Origin: Symsagittifera roscoffensis
Lineage: Eukaryota > Xenacoelomorpha > Acoela > Convolutidae
Direction of reading: 5' to 3'
DNA: 64,000 bases
NCBI RefSeq assembly: GCF_963678635.1
Contig: NW_026971334.1
Location: forward strand, 62,001 to 126,000
Position numbers and translations under genes: made by a program. Below are positions 23,479 to 35,857 of this stretch, piece after piece. The notes under the pieces are model-generated. The model made no database searches, had not been told where the DNA came from, and was given only the letters and a program-made list of their open reading frames with translations. Each line of letters begins with the position of its first letter. Within the stretch, counting starts at the first letter, position 1.

Positions 23479-26400
23479 CTGATTTTTACAAAAATTTCTC
23501 CATATCGAGACAAAATCATTTGAATATTTTCGCTTTTAATTTACTTTAGATAGAAGCTGAGAGACGCATAATAAGAAGGACGACGAGCTCTAAAAATATT
23601 TCTGTAATTTTGATTTGTTTTCGACTCAGAATTCAATAGCGAGTTCTAGAACGAAAATAGAAAACTTTGAACGAAAAATAACACAAAATTTCTTTTCGAA
23701 TTTTATATTTTTTAACTTCTACTTTATTTTCTTCTCGGAGAACATGCACAGCAACCGCTTAACCTTCTGTATCTAATAAAAACTGCAAATGATAAATATT
23801 TCTCCACCTTTTGAGGCAGGGGCCCAAAATGGTGCTTTTTTGCGCTTGAATTTACCTCACATTTCACCTTGTTTTGTTGCTGCTCTAAAAATAGCGCATT
23901 TTTTTGCATTCCGATAGTTAGCCTGATTTTTTCAGGCTTTTGATGGGACTGCAGTTTTTTAACAGTCCGTACTTGCAGAAAATTTTTGTGTGAGTAAATT
24001 TTTGACGGACTTGTGTTCTTTTTGAGGTTTCTGAACAAAGTCTTAGGGTTTGAATACTTTTGTAGTTACAGTATGCTCATTTAAAACAAATTTTAAGACC
24101 AAACTAAGTTCTGTTCTGGTCAGGTTTTGAAAGTCTTAAATAACTACGGCATGATTAAAATCTCTGTGCTAATCTCTAAAATTGAAGCAAAAAAAAAGTA
24201 AACATTTAAAACAAGAACGATTTAGGACCGGTTCCTTTCATTCTGTCGTTTAGACCGCCATAGCTGCTCTTCATAAAAATTTTTTTTTAAAGTATTACAA
24301 TTGCAAAAACTTAGTTTAAAGAAAGCTGCCAAACAAAAAAGTTTGAAACACTTTTGCAAAATCAGTTAAACTAATTTTTGAATCCAGTACTTTTGGTTAT
24401 CAAAAGTAACTACCGTTTTATTGGTGTAAAGACTTTTTTGAAAAAATAATTGTTCTTACACAATTCATAGATAGAAATTGTATTTAAAGACACTTCAAGG
24501 TTTCTAGAAAAATGTAAGTTTTGGGGAATCAACCTCTAGCTGTGTCTATCCCGCTTTTCTGCACCGCATATAAAAACCCCTTTGTTGCTGTCTTTGTTGT
24601 GGCGTCCGAGGCTCAATACTACTCATAAACCTGAGAGCGTTAACTCTACAAGCTCCATCTCATTATTTTGCATAAATTGCCTATTTCTCGTCCAAAGGAT
24701 TGATTTCCAAGCGCCAATAGCTTTCGATTCAACAGCCGGATTTACTTATAATCCAAACACAGGTTGTATCTTGTCACCAAATACCATGTCTTCAAGTTCT
24801 GACTCACTGCGTTTAACTTTTGCTCGAACAGCGGATTCTATAAGTAATTAGGGTGAAGATTATGCGGACACTAGGAAGGGTTTTGCGGACACTTAAATTG
24901 GCGGGTTTGCTTAATTAGGACATAAAGCAGGAATTAGGAGTCCAGGGGGTGTGTGGTTCCATACTTAAGTGTCCCGTTACATGATCTACTACATACTAAA
25001 TATTGGTCAATTCTCAACCGCTAGTTACTGAGTTCTAGTAGGGGTTTTTGCACATAAAGCAACCGTTATCACATGGGCCAGGGGGACCTGAGGGATCCTG
25101 ATTTTTCCATACTCGGCTCAAATCATCTCTAGTTACCGTCCTACCAGTTTCATAAAATTGGCCTCCTTAACTTTCAATTACGTGGGAGGTGCGTTATCCA
25201 ATCTTTTTTCACTTTGGTTTTCGACTGGACTTTTTAGCAGTGACTACTTTTTTGAAAAAATCGAATTTTATGGGGTTGACCGTTTTATGCTTTGCTACTT
25301 AACTTATAAATTAATAATGTTTAAGCTACGTGTTAATAAGCAGTTTTACAAAATTGTATGCAACTCCCAAGTTAAAGCTGTGAATCGAATTCCTAATTGG
25401 TCGAAAAAAAAATCAGGATGTCCAATCTATCAACCTTCAAATTTCCCGAACAATGAATATGAAAAGTGTAGGGTACCGGCTTTTTTATTAAGTAGAAATG
25501 GCCTATCTAACACCTTAATCTAACTCACAATCAATTTAATTCAGCAGGTGGCTCTATTAAATTCCAAATGTTTAAAGTTTGGCTTGACTCTATTTTAGAA
25601 GGACCTTTCCTTGTTCCTTGTCAAAATGGAAATCAATCATCCTGTCTATTGCTACCCTTTACCAGTCCACAAATTAGTCATCACTTTAATGGTTAAACTA
25701 CGTTAACCTTTCCTATTGTCCACATAACTTTTTCTAAAACGTAATCGTGGACTCATCAGTAGGTCCCCTTAAGGTTAATCAGATTCGACTAGTAAGCACC
25801 GTTTGTTAACGAAAAGCTAATTTGTGGACTTCAAGGTGGTTTTAGTAGACTTCAACCCAACAAAGAGTAGAGGAAATATTCAACAATAATGCAACAGTCT
25901 AAGGTGGGATCGCGCTTAAACAGACATCAATAAATTGGGTGACAATTCTTTGTGAAAATTAGTTTTAACTCAGAAACTCAGGTGTTTTTAAGTTTTCCTC
26001 TGTATGAACACCTGACACCTGTACTGGAGGTCTGTCTTCAGCTTCGCTCGGGTGATTTGCGAAAAGTTCTTACATTCTGTCTACAATCACCATTGCGTCG
26101 TATGTCTCCAACGTATGTCGTATGGGTCCTAATAGAAGTTAACTGACTGCTATAATGTCAATCAGTTCCTTGCAGCTGCTTCTTCTGGCTGCTTTGACTC
26201 CTTCGTCGTCCGTTGCTCAATCGGTTTCTAGCACCTTGCCTTTCTCTTGAACTATTCTACCACTGTGACACTCCTAGTTGGCTGGCCGAGCTCCGGTTAA
26301 TTCGTCGATCGTGACACAATTCCTCGAAGTCCGCTGACTTTGCCGTTATACAGCTGGGAAACTTTGATACTTAGCTGTTCTCTACCCTAATGGGTCTGGT

Positions 26401-26499
26401 GGCACTGTCGGTAAATGTCTTGGAACCAGTTCAGGAGTCACATAACGCACCCAGCAGTCCCAGGATTGTTTTTTTTCAGCCCGGGAACTACTAGTGCTT
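23479..26499. other. Unassigned region, no supported gene
   Basis: The region is AT-rich up to about 24540, then of more balanced composition. A TATAAAAA box-like word follows a C-rich stretch near 24568-24580, and frames at 24582-24851 and 25158-25523 lack convincing starts or family similarity. The less AT-rich part from 24.8 to 26.5 kb may be the rest of the LTR element whose gag-protease relic begins at 26500, but I found no reverse transcriptase motif or LTR pair. Confidence 0.4.
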
Positions 26500-28180
26500 C
26501 AATACCGTCATAATTTGCTTCTAGTTTCAGGATAGTGTTGATGCGTCTGTCAGCATTCATCCCTCGTCTGTCTGTTGTCTGTAATTGGACCTCGTATCGC
26601 TACATCTCTTGCTCGTTTGTAATATTACGAGCCACCTTGCTTCGCATAAGGTTAGTTGTGGCTCCATTATCCAATAACACCTCTAGGCATGTTCTAATCG
26701 CGCAAGCGTACACAACTGTCCCGTAGCAGTGTCAATCACAGGGCTGATACTAGCACGCTCGGCGCCTGTCTTCATCTTTGTCTGCACACCCAACGCCGAC
26801 TTGCACTTGACTGCTGATGCTGGGGGTAGTTGATGAATTAGTGACAACACGTGCTCAAATCCTACTATAGATTCACTATGTCTCTCCTTCTCTGGAAGAG
26901 TGCGCAGGTCGCCTTGATGATGCCTATGGTGATCCACTAAATTGACTTAAGCAACTGTGTTCCTTGTGTATTTCGGAAACGACCGGGGCAAGTCTTCCTT
27001 TGATTTTTTCTACTGCCTCGACCCTTGATAGTCTAAATAGTTCGACGTGCTTCGGGGCACTCCCTCACAAAGTGACCTGTTTGACTGCCCTCGAAACGGC
27101 TTCCTTGAATTGCGTGTCTTCAAATTATACCGAGCGCCCGGTAAGAGATAATTACAACGTCCATTAGCACTGTGGAGTTGATTCGACTCGAACAACTGCC
27201 GGCTTGTCCTTGTCTGGTTTGATTTTCTGGGCGTCGGTGGGGAGCAATTATAACAGCCGTTTTGAACCTGTCCATCTACTTGTCTGCATCTGCATTGCCA
27301 CCTGATCTATTCTCCGACCAGTACTCGTCTGATTTTTTGTCAGCTCCACCTTATATGCTGTGCTTACCCAAGTTCTACTTCCTCAAACTTTACACTGTTC
27401 TACTCTAGGCATCAAGTCTATTGCACCTTGTAAATCTGAAACACATTTGGCGGCTATACTACTCCTCGCTCTGGCAGTAATGTTAGATATTTCCGGAGAG
27501 TGGGCGAGAGCCAGCGGTTAGGTGAAAGTTTCGAGCTCCCCGCGTAGAAGTAGCTCCTGCAGCCGAGCACCAATTACGTCATCAAGGAACAGCTCACGTT
27601 TCATGTCGTTTGCGGACCATTTCTCGTTTTCGCCCCCATCTGATTTGTCTAAAAGTCCTGACGCCGCTCCTGGTCGCCCTGCATGAAGCTTTTAAACTCG
27701 GCCGAAGGTGCCGCTTGACTCTGCAATAGCATCAATCGATGATCAAGTTTTACCAGCATCCTCCGTAACGTAGGCTCGATGATCCTCCTTGGATTGAATT
27801 GGCACACCCATGAGCTCGTCCAGCGCTCAGTAGGATTGAAACAGTGGGAAGCACTACCCTAGCTGGTTCCTTTTCCGACAGATTGCAATCTTCAACTCAT
27901 GCGACATTGTTTCCTCCAGTCAGCCTCTGGTAAATATACGAAGAGAATGTTTCTGGCCGTAACTTTTCGAATCTAAACATCCCCTGTAGCCTGTCAAGAG
28001 CAACTGCTAAAGCCATCGCCACTTCGGCCATCAATGCTCGCTCTGCGTCATTCATATTCGCCCAAAATCGTCTCGCCCACAGCTCATATTTGGCAAACTC
28101 AGTCCAGAATATGGCCCGCCCAAGAGTACCACTTTTGGTTTCCGGGAACGAAATTCTAGGCAGCGCCTATCTGACATCAC
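26500..28180 (-). pseudogene. LTR-retroelement gag-protease relic
   Basis: Several minus-strand pieces in changing frames read as a decayed retroelement. An open helical segment at 28140-27906 (ELWARRFWANMNDAERALMA) looks like a gag start. Another piece at 27740-27660 (MLLQSQAAPSAEFKSFMQGD) fits a capsid. A zinc-knuckle half, GHFVRECPEARR, lies near 27085-27050. An aspartic-protease-like stretch, LEVLLDNGATTNLM, lies near 26690-26645 with DNG in place of D(T/S)G. Stops and frameshifts separate all pieces. The order gag, knuckle, protease suits Bel/Pao or Ty3/gypsy elements; I cannot tell which. Confidence 0.5.
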
Positions 28181-30092
28181 TACTCGGAAGATAATATCCC
28201 TTTCTAAGGGTTTAGTGGCAAGTTACTATTTTTTGTTTTATGTTGATTGCCCCTCTTTTTGATGCTCTATCGACTGTACCCTCTTCAAATGAGTCGCAAC
28301 AATATCATTAAAAAAGTTTAATTCAAACAGATATCCATATACTAAAGGCCTATAATTTGGCTGAGATTATCTTTGCTCATTTTAATTGGAAGAGTTGCAA
28401 TTGCTTATGATAATTTCATGCAGCAATTCATTACTCGTTCGTTTCTTTTTTTGCTAAATTTTTCGTAAATAGCTCCCCACCATAGCTTAGCTCACTCAAT
28501 ATACCTATCTTACTGAGAATCAACTAGTCACTCGCTAAAAATTTTCTTAACACTGAGAACCATTAACTCATTCAATAGCAATAATTTTTCTCCAGTGATG
28601 AGAATCAACCGTACGTTCTCTCAGCGTAGTTTTTCTTTTTCTTGTGTTTTTTCCCATACCCTCTTGTTCCTTTTCTTTTTTGAGCCTAAGTCACCCAGTT
28701 TTAGTGCCAGTCCTGAGCTCCGCCTAAATCACTCCTCCGTGCAAAGTTTGTGACTATTACTATCCTCCTGTCAACACTTCCAAGTGCCAGTTTCGGTTTC
28801 TTTTATGATTCTCGTCACGCATATTGGACAAAAATTTTGCGGTAGGTGTCAAATTTTACTCGCGCAGACAACTTTCATACATTCTTGGCTAACAAATAAA
28901 TGACCTCCGTGAACTCTAGCCCTCGAGTTCAATTCAACCTCCAAACCTTTTTTGAAAACCGAAATTTTTTTCTACAAAAAAAATGCGTAGCCACTTATGC
29001 AGAGAGGATTTCAACATACATTTCTTGTTTGAACGATTACCTTCAAAAAGTTGGTAGGTTAGTCTTAGAGCAAAGTCAAAATGATTCCAAAAAAGCAATC
29101 AAAGTTTCAAAAATTTGTTTTTTTTTCTGAAAGCTTAAGTTTTTTTCAAAAAAAAAAGTTCGTACCTGCGTTCTGGGATGACGAAAACAACTTGTTCTCT
29201 TGATTGAGTTTGAAATCACAGAATTGGGGTGTAGTTTTTGATAAAATTCATAAAACTTCATAAAAACAATCAAAGTGTCAAAAGTTTTGATCAAAAACGA
29301 TCAAAGAGTCTTTTTCGAGGCCATGTTTTTTTCCTATGAAAATCCTGGGGCAGCCTTTCATGCAAAGAAGATATCCGCATTCAACTCTCCTTTCTAAAAA
29401 TAATATAACAAAGCTGGTTATGCAAGGAAGAACCCGAAACCATAACCACATGCTTTATCTAGCGATATGAATTATTTTCTGCCAGGTAATTTCTTGATGT
29501 GGTGGTTGAAAAACGGATACTTTTACCAATTTGGGATATATGATGCAACATTCAGTTCTTCTTATTAACGAGTAACTCTTAAACGACAATATAAATTCCT
29601 CCGAACAGAAGGAAGCTAATTGGTCGAACGGATACCTCAAGAGATGCAAAAAAAATACCACTTTCAACTCGACATGGTGTCGAGGATGTTTTTCTCAACA
29701 AAAGCTACTTTTGGCGCCGCGTATGAACAAGTCAAAAGAAATTTTATGAGACAATTTTCTTCTGATACGAGCACTCTGTTTTGGCTTGTAGTTACGTTTA
29801 AATTTTCCTATTACCGCGCTGGATGGACTACTGAGTTAAGTTTTATGCTTATAGAGTAATTTCGGAGAGGGTACACCGCCTGCTCGTCACGCTATCTTAT
29901 TTTCGGCCCGATAGATTCGTGCAACTTCTTAGTCTAATACCGATCCTAATCTTTCTCTTATATCTACTAGTCTCAGGGTGATTACCTAGTCTCTGCTAGG
30001 CTCAATAGATCTAGAGTATACTGGCTTAATGCGGCTGCTGAAGTGCTCTTGGAGAGGTAACTAATTTCTAAGTTAAATTCAAATCTCTCTGG
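28181..30092. other. Unassigned AT-rich region
   Basis: No convincing gene is present. The frame at 28900-29130 begins with ATG but becomes homopolymer-rich, and the 29620-29859 frame lacks an ATG. No LTR matching the relic to the left was recognised. Confidence 0.5.
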
Positions 30093-30120
30093 TGCTGAAA
30101 TTACAAGTAATTTCAGCACT
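30093..30120. repeat. Short perfect hairpin, 13-bp arms
   Basis: GTGCTGAAATTAC is followed two bases later by its exact reverse complement. No downstream gene fits it as a terminator in this eukaryotic context; it may be the end of a small element. Confidence 0.6.
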
Positions 30121-30339
30121 TACAAATACGTGGGTTGTTAGTTAGATGGATCATGATTGTTTAATATTAAATATTTTAAAGTGATAAAATATCAAATTTA
30201 TATCCAATAATAAAATGTAGTTTAGATCAGGTTCCACAAATCCGGGGTTTACAGAGTTTTGAGTTTTATCTTTCTTTCTGTAATTGAAGGATGGATGATG
30301 AACGTGGGTATTTGGCGAACATCATTTTCTTATCCGGTT

Positions 30340-32945
30340 CTTCTTGAAGAAGGACGTTCCAGGATGCTGGAATTATAGATATTAACTTTTTAGTCTTGTC
30401 GTTCGACAATGACTGTGATCCCCAATGAAATCAATCCAATTTCAAAATGGTTTGATATGTCAAGTTGTTTTGTATTAGTAGAGAACTGTCTGTGTTCATC
30501 CTCGTCTGGGAATGGCGTGAAGATCGTGTTTGGAGGGAATGCCTTGTAACTCGGATCTGTACGTATACTTGAGCGAAGTAAAGTCGCACTCTAAATCCTT
30601 TGAACTGTGATTGTGAGCGGCATATCGGTTGTGTTTTGACCATTCTGTAGGTCGATTGTGATGGGATCATCTACTCTTTGGATGTTCGTCTTGATAGTTG
30701 TTACTGATCTATATACTGCATATTATAATTTAAGTTTTATAAAATTTGGTTAATTTGGTTTTTTAGTTATGATCTTGATTAGTTGTTTTCACAAAACCGT
30801 TTTTATTTTAGTTCAGTTATTTTGAAGAGTTACTCACCCTTGAGTACCTCTTATTAAAAATTGTAATATGGTCACAAAGCGTGGGTATAGCATGGTGGGT
30901 TAGGCCGGCTAAAGAGTATGCTCAGGACGTCCTCTCTGCTGGGTTAGGCCAGGAGTGGGAGTATGATTTCATGCTGTTTCTTTGAGAGGTCCTGTTATGT
31001 GATAACATTTTTTGTTGGTTTTTTTCTGGTTTTTCTTATGTTACTTTGGTTGTGTCCTTTTTTCAAAAATCAAACTGTTTTTGGTTTAGGTTTGTCTTAC
31101 GACTTTTTTGTGTTTCATTATTTCTTTCTTAGACTTTATAATAGTCTTCAAAAGAATAAATTATCCAGTTTTAGCTAGGTTGATCCGGTTTGGGTACCGT
31201 GGGTTTTTTTTTAGTCATGCTGTTATTTTATGATTTATGGTGTTTAGTAAGCTGCGTTGGTTAGTTTGGTTTAGTATATAATTCCTTTCCAACCGGGTTA
31301 AAGAAAAGTTAGAAACTTGTTATCGCTTGTTAGAGTTGTTGTAAGTGAATACTGAAAACTTGAAATCATAGTTTTGAACAATTCTTTGTGGGTGAGCTGT
31401 GCGATTGTGGATAGAATTTTTGTGCGAGTAAATGAAAAGATAGAAAAGGTTAGTACTGCTTTCTCATTTTTACTATGTTAATCTATAAATTATTTGCCCA
31501 AGAAGTAATAAAATTAAATCCGATGAAAGTTTATAATTTTAAAATTCCCCAAAAGCAGTAAAATTTAATTCATAAGCAACAAAATTGAATTTTACTGCTT
31601 TTGGGGAATTTTAAAATTATAAATTTTCATCGGATTTAGTTTTATTACTTCTTGGGCAAATAATTTATAGATTAATGTACTTCATCGGGTATAAATTTTA
31701 CTACATTATTTAGTGCGAAATAGTTAAGAAATTTATTATAAATTAACAAGTTTGTATTTTTTTTTGTCTTTTTTCTTTTTTGTAGATGATTGTGGTGTAA
31801 AGACTAAAAGAATAATTTAGACATTGATAAGAAATGGTTAGTACAATTTTGAATTTATTAGCTAAAATTATTTAATTCATATTTTTACCTTAGTCATCTG
31901 GGAAAAAGCCATGAGGGAAGGTGTCGTGAATCAAGTCTGATGTTGTTAGTAACTTGGCTAGTATGCGTATGACGTTTTTAGTTTGCAGTAGTGGCCAGAG
32001 CAATTGAAGTGCGTTGATGGTGTTTAGTTCTTCGGTGCCCACTGCGAATTCATGAGGTGTGTTTTGGATTAGGTTATGGTTATATTTAGTGTTATGAAGA
32101 AAATCTAATATCGGTTTCTTCTATAGGTTGTATGAATTCATGCGGAATAATAAAGGGTCGCGATTCTTCATCGTTGAAATTCTTATTGAGGAGACAGAAT
32201 ATATACATTTGGGTGATTGGGTCATAGTTGCGAAGGATGCCTTGGAGATTAGTGTTTTTAAAGCATTATGTAAAATTAGGAAAAATTGGTGAGGTGTATT
32301 TAGAGTTAATAAACTGAAAACGGTGGTGAGGTTGTCGTGATGGTGTGTGTAAATCAAAATGATTTTGTACAAAACGATAATATGTTTAAGTGTGCGTTTG
32401 TTTAGTGCGTAACATTATATCGTGGGAACAGTGCAAATCGCGATCCTGTGGTGAAAGAAATTGAAAGGTTAGTGAAAATAACTGAACTTTATCATAAATG
32501 GTTTCATATGCTTGTATGTCAACTAGTGCTTCTGAAATCATATGATCGTGCTTTTTATCAAAAATATTAAGTGTAAATAGATATGGGGTTTTAATGAAAA
32601 AATTTTCTGTTAGTTGTGGGTTTGCAAAACGATCGTCCTTTAAAAACTGATCTTGGTTAGGACGGATGATGTTATGATCGTAGTATTCAATTGAGTAATC
32701 GTTAGCTCGGGGTGCGCTGAATGTCTTTAATAGTTTTTTATATCCGACATATGTAAATTGTCGGGGTGTGAGTGATGTGTTTAGTCTGTATAAATTATTT
32801 TTGGTTCTTTCAATATCGTGTGTGGTGTTGTGAAGTGGAAAAGAAAGAGGGTTAGTGAAATTATAATAAACGGTCCAATGAAGTGTAGGTATTAAAACCT
32901 TCTCAGCTACAAAATTTTGTGTTTCTGTGTTAGTATCAGGTTGAT
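30340..32945 (-). pseudogene. Virus-like coding relic, 3' part (unknown proteins, broken frames)
   Basis: Long protein-like stretches lie on the minus strand without ATG starts. One of about 180 codons runs from 32945 to about 32400 and contains LIPTLHWTVYYNF, PRANDYSIEYYDHN and NFFIKTPYLFTLNIFDKKHD. Others near 32230-32110 contain GILRNYDPITQMYIF, and near 32070-31910 HEFAVGTEELNTINALQLLW and FPHGFFPDD. Another near 30670-30390 includes PPNTIFTPFPDEDEHRQF. Frameshifts and a palindromic insertion (31478-31675) interrupt them. The last two of the long pieces remind me loosely of nucleocapsid-type proteins of negative-strand RNA viruses, but that is only an impression. The relic is probably the 3' part of the unit continued at 57091-58597, before the retrotransposon inserted. 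Confidence 0.4.
31478..31675. mobile_element. 198-bp long palindrome, MITE-like
   Basis: The left arm from 31478 (TTAATCTATAAATTATTTGC) is repeated in reverse complement up to 31675 with only a few mismatches over about 90 bp and a loop near 31575-31585. TTAA stands at both ends, so a TTAA-targeting (piggyBac-type) non-autonomous element is possible. The TTAA could equally be part of the palindrome. Confidence 0.65.
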
Positions 32946-33692
32946 TCAGGGTGTCTTGCGGAATAAAGGTAGGGTGTTTTGAAGATAATTTGCAGTGTTG
33001 GTGTGATCTGGGTGGTTGATATATTCTCTGGCTGTTCCGGGTTTGGATGGGAATGGGTGATTTGGAAACTTTCTCTTAAAAGTGCGGTAGGCTCGGTTAG
33101 TGCTGGTAGATGTTTCTGTTGATGTGGATGATTGAGCTAATGATGGAGTATAATCTGAAAGTGGTGTAGGTGTTGGTGGGTTTGATGATGTTGCTGTTGA
33201 TGATAGTTGATGTATCGTGAAAGTATGGGGGTATATTAATTGTTGTTGCAGTGTTATAAAAATGTCAAGTTCTTCAGAAATTGGTATCTTATCTTGGGAG
33301 TTATTATTTGATCTTTCAGAAGTAAATGGAGAATAGGTTGGGGTTACTTGGGAAGAATGGGAAGGGGCGGAGAGGGATGGGGGTGGATGATTTGTTTGAG
33401 TGGGTCGAAAAGGGGTTTTTGAAAAGGCTGAAGAGTTGGTCTGGGTATGGGTAGAGGGGGATGGTTCGGAGTCTGCAAATTCATCGGGAGTTTCTACATC
33501 GGAATTTTTGAATTGTGAGATGGTGTGGAAAACTGAAATATCTGAGTTAGTATCAGAATTCGTGCTTGATGGTACATTGATATCTGGTGAATCGGGTGGC
33601 GGAAAAGCAAAAAGTGGGATAAGTGGGATTTGAGTTTGGAGGTTGGCTGGGTGGGAATTTGAGCGATGGAGGGATCCAATTTGTCTGCTCAT
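32946..33692 (-). CDS. Ser/Pro/Thr-rich hypothetical protein of the virus-like relic
   Basis: This ATG-initiated minus-strand frame of 248 codons follows TTTTTTTAGCCCACG. The first 200 residues are strongly enriched in S, T, P and N (for example PSPSTHTQTNSS and PTPTPLSDYTPSL), suggesting a disordered region such as a phosphoprotein or mucin-like segment. The last 50 are basic (RTFKRKFPNHPF). The stop at 32946 is immediately followed, in another frame, by a further long open segment (see 30340-32945), with CTAACACAG as a possible splice acceptor, so the protein may once have been longer. No family is recognised. About 280 bp upstream on this strand lies the LTR insertion. Confidence 0.45.
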   Translation of the reverse strand: MSRQIGSLHRSNSHPANLQTQIPLIPLFAFPPPDSPDINVPSSTNSDTNSDISVFHTISQFKNSDVETPDEFADSEPSPSTHTQTNSSAFSKTPFRPTQTNHPPPSLSAPSHSSQVTPTYSPFTSERSNNNSQDKIPISEELDIFITLQQQLIYPHTFTIHQLSSTATSSNPPTPTPLSDYTPSLAQSSTSTETSTSTNRAYRTFKRKFPNHPFPSKPGTAREYINHPDHTNTANYLQNTLPLFRKTP

Positions 33693-34530
33693 CGTGGGCT
33701 AAAAAAAATGATTATTTTGAGATTGAAAATAGGTGGTATGGAGTTGTTCAATAGTTTGCTCATATGTATTATCATTTTGTTGGTGTTGTGTTACTATATG
33801 CTGGATGGGGCTTTGTACTGTATTTGGTCCAAAATTTGTAATTGTATTTGTAATTGCTAAATATTGTAATTGCTAAATTTCGGAAAATACGGGGAATTAG
33901 ATATGGTGGATGATTTTGAGGTAGGTTTGGTAATTGTGGTGCTTTAGGTGTTGTATTTGTATTACTGTGTTTGTGCCAGTCGGTCATATTTGGAAGTTTG
34001 ACCTTGAGAAAAACAAGAATGCTTAATTTTGGAGTGAAATTTGATTTTTCAAAAATTTGAATGGAGCCTGTCATGCACGATTTTCTCGCGATAACTGAAA
34101 ACCGAAAAAGAGAAATCAGAACGATCGAGTAACAATCGCGGGAAAGTTACCAGATAAAACAGTAGGAAATTGCTATTCGCAATTTCCGTCACAATAAAAC
34201 TAGAGTAGAGCTGTCCTATCTAAATCAGAAGGAAGCGTATTCCCGAGAACTGGAATATTATTGCTCGACTGGATTATTATTCAAACTGGACTAGAGTGAA
34301 CCTTCGATGGAAAGGTGGACAGCTTGAGTGTCCCAATGGTACACGAGAAACTATACTCTAGAGTCCAAACTTGTTCCTGTTATTGAAACTGATAAACATT
34401 AAACTCATTTAGTTATATTATTTAATTCTCGAGTTGCTTACCAACTTAATTACTCCCGGTTCTTGAGCGTGCTACGATGTGAGTACCTAATTTAAATTTC
34501 TAGAGTGTGTTTTATGATTGTTATGTTGAG

Positions 34531-34536
34531 GTAAGG
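34531..34536 (+). promoter_or_regulatory. Candidate splice donor GAG/GTAAGG in the LTR
   Basis: The match to a consensus 5' splice site is good. If transcription begins upstream in the LTR, this could pair with the acceptor at 46643 to make a subgenomic RNA for the 3' ORFs. It is sequence-based only. Confidence 0.3.
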
Positions 34537-34583
34537 CGAGTTTTAGGTTGATCCATCTGAAATGGATCAAAGTTCCACTGTCT

Positions 34584-34589
34584 AATAAA
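34584..34589 (+). promoter_or_regulatory. Candidate poly(A) signal in the LTR
   Basis: AATAAA lies in the 3' half of the LTR and is conserved in the 3' LTR, where it would end the element transcript. Confidence 0.45.
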
Positions 34590-34888
34590 AAGTAAACTAA
34601 CGGATTGTCCCGACCCGGTTTTTAACGGCGTTCATGTATTTTGGGTATTTTGAGACCTAAGTATTGGGACGTTCTTATTTCTAGAGTGGGGGGGGATATT
34701 TTGGTAGTAGCCTTAAGCTGTAACGGGTCGTAGTCTCATGTCACAAGCGAACCGAATTGGCTCCGACTGATTTGAGGTAGAAAAACACAAGAGATAGTGA
34801 CCCTGACTCTTGAGCCAATGGTTATAGGGCCTATTTTTCTTAAGCCTCATGTGTGACTGCAGTAGACGAATGTTACATAGTGTTTTTA

Positions 34889-34903
34889 TGGCGCTCCTGG
34901 GTG
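34889..34903 (+). other. Candidate primer-binding site
   Basis: Eleven nt after the LTR end, TGGCGCTCCTGGGTG starts with the TGG expected opposite a tRNA CCA end. I cannot assign the tRNA, and the offset from the LTR is larger than usual. Confidence 0.3.
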
Positions 34904-35381
34904 TTTACGACATCAAGACTACAGAGTCGAACCCACTTGAGACAGCTCCGGGCTGCATGCCCATTCTAGAGTACCGGTGGTACGGTTCGGCAGGAACGTG
35001 CAAACCTTCCGGTTGTACCGTGATAGCTTTTTAAGAAAACTCGAGAAAACTTCCTGGTACGCTCTCCGAACGAGGCTTAGCTAACCGAGTAAAGGGGGGC
35101 AACTAGGGGGACAAAAACACGAGCAAAAAGACAAAAAGCGAAACAAAAACCAAAAAAGAATAAAAAAAGGCACAAAAACCATAAAACGAAAAAAGACAGT
35201 GACTTTGACACCAGATTAGTTGGATCAAACCTTTATATTAATTAATTAGCATACCCATACTGTTGTACAAGTTCGATCGTTTCAATCAACCTAGCAATTT
35301 AACCCAGTAACCTCAATAAAGTGCCCGAGTGTGGGGCGTTGTCAAGGGTTTTCAGATAGCTTGGAACTTAGCTGGACAACA

Positions 35382-35575
35382 AGGATACTTGACTGGAAGA
35401 GGTGACCAGCCGAGTGGGAAAGTGGATCAGGGGCACTTGAGCCGAACCAATAGGAGACTTGACTGGAAGAGGTGACCAGCCGAGTGGGAAAGTGGTTCAG
35501 GAGCACTTGATCTGAACCAATAGGAGACTGGACTGGAAGAGGTGACCAGTGGAGTGGGAAAGTAGCCAAGAAGGA
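35382..35575 (+). repeat. 71-bp tandem repeat, ~2.7 copies
   Basis: Copies start at 35382, 35453 and 35524. Each has ACTGGAAGAGGTGACCAG followed by GAGTGGGAAAGT. The third copy is shortened and diverged. It lies in the element leader. Confidence 0.8.
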
Positions 35576-35779
35576 TTTGGCAGTTCTCGAGTTCTCAAGT
35601 TGTGCAGAACGGGTATCGTTAAAATCCACATTACATTATAGGAGATAAGTGTAAAATTGGATAAGCGAAATCCCCCGGTTTTGAGGATTGTTTTTATTTG
35701 AGCAGGCCTGGAGACAGGTCTACGGTTTTCTCTTGAGAGGTTTAGCACCCGACGCTTAAGGTAATTTTAGGCTTAAGAA

Positions 35780-35857
35780 GGGGGGCTAAAAAGGGGGGAG
35801 GTTGGAGGGGGGCTGGTTAGGTTAGAGGTTGGCGGTTGCAAATTGTAAAAAGGGGGG
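35780..35857 (+). other. Four G6 runs (possible G-quadruplex)
   Basis: Runs of six G stand at 35780-35785, 35793-35798, 35807-35812 and 35852-35857 on the RNA-sense strand, separated by 7, 8 and 39 nt. They are compatible with a G-quadruplex, although the last loop is long. Confidence 0.4.

Larger units (their letters stand above)
33972..34877 (+). repeat. 5' LTR
   Basis: It begins TGTGCCAGTC and ends GAATGTTACA. Compared by eye with the 3' LTR it shows about 15 substitutions and one G-run length difference, roughly 98% identity. It carries AATAAA at 34584-34589 and a strong donor-like GAG/GTAAGG at 34531. LTRs normally drive transcription and 3' processing of the element RNA. Confidence 0.92.

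Noticed and set aside
23724-24038. 104-codon minus-strand ORF as the N-terminal exon of the array gene
   Set aside because: No ATG at its start and no matching donor and phase to the array; it is left as unassigned.
34889-34903. Lysine-tRNA primer-binding site as in lentiviruses
   Set aside because: Only the first six bases (TGGCGC) agree; the following bases differ, so the tRNA was left unassigned.
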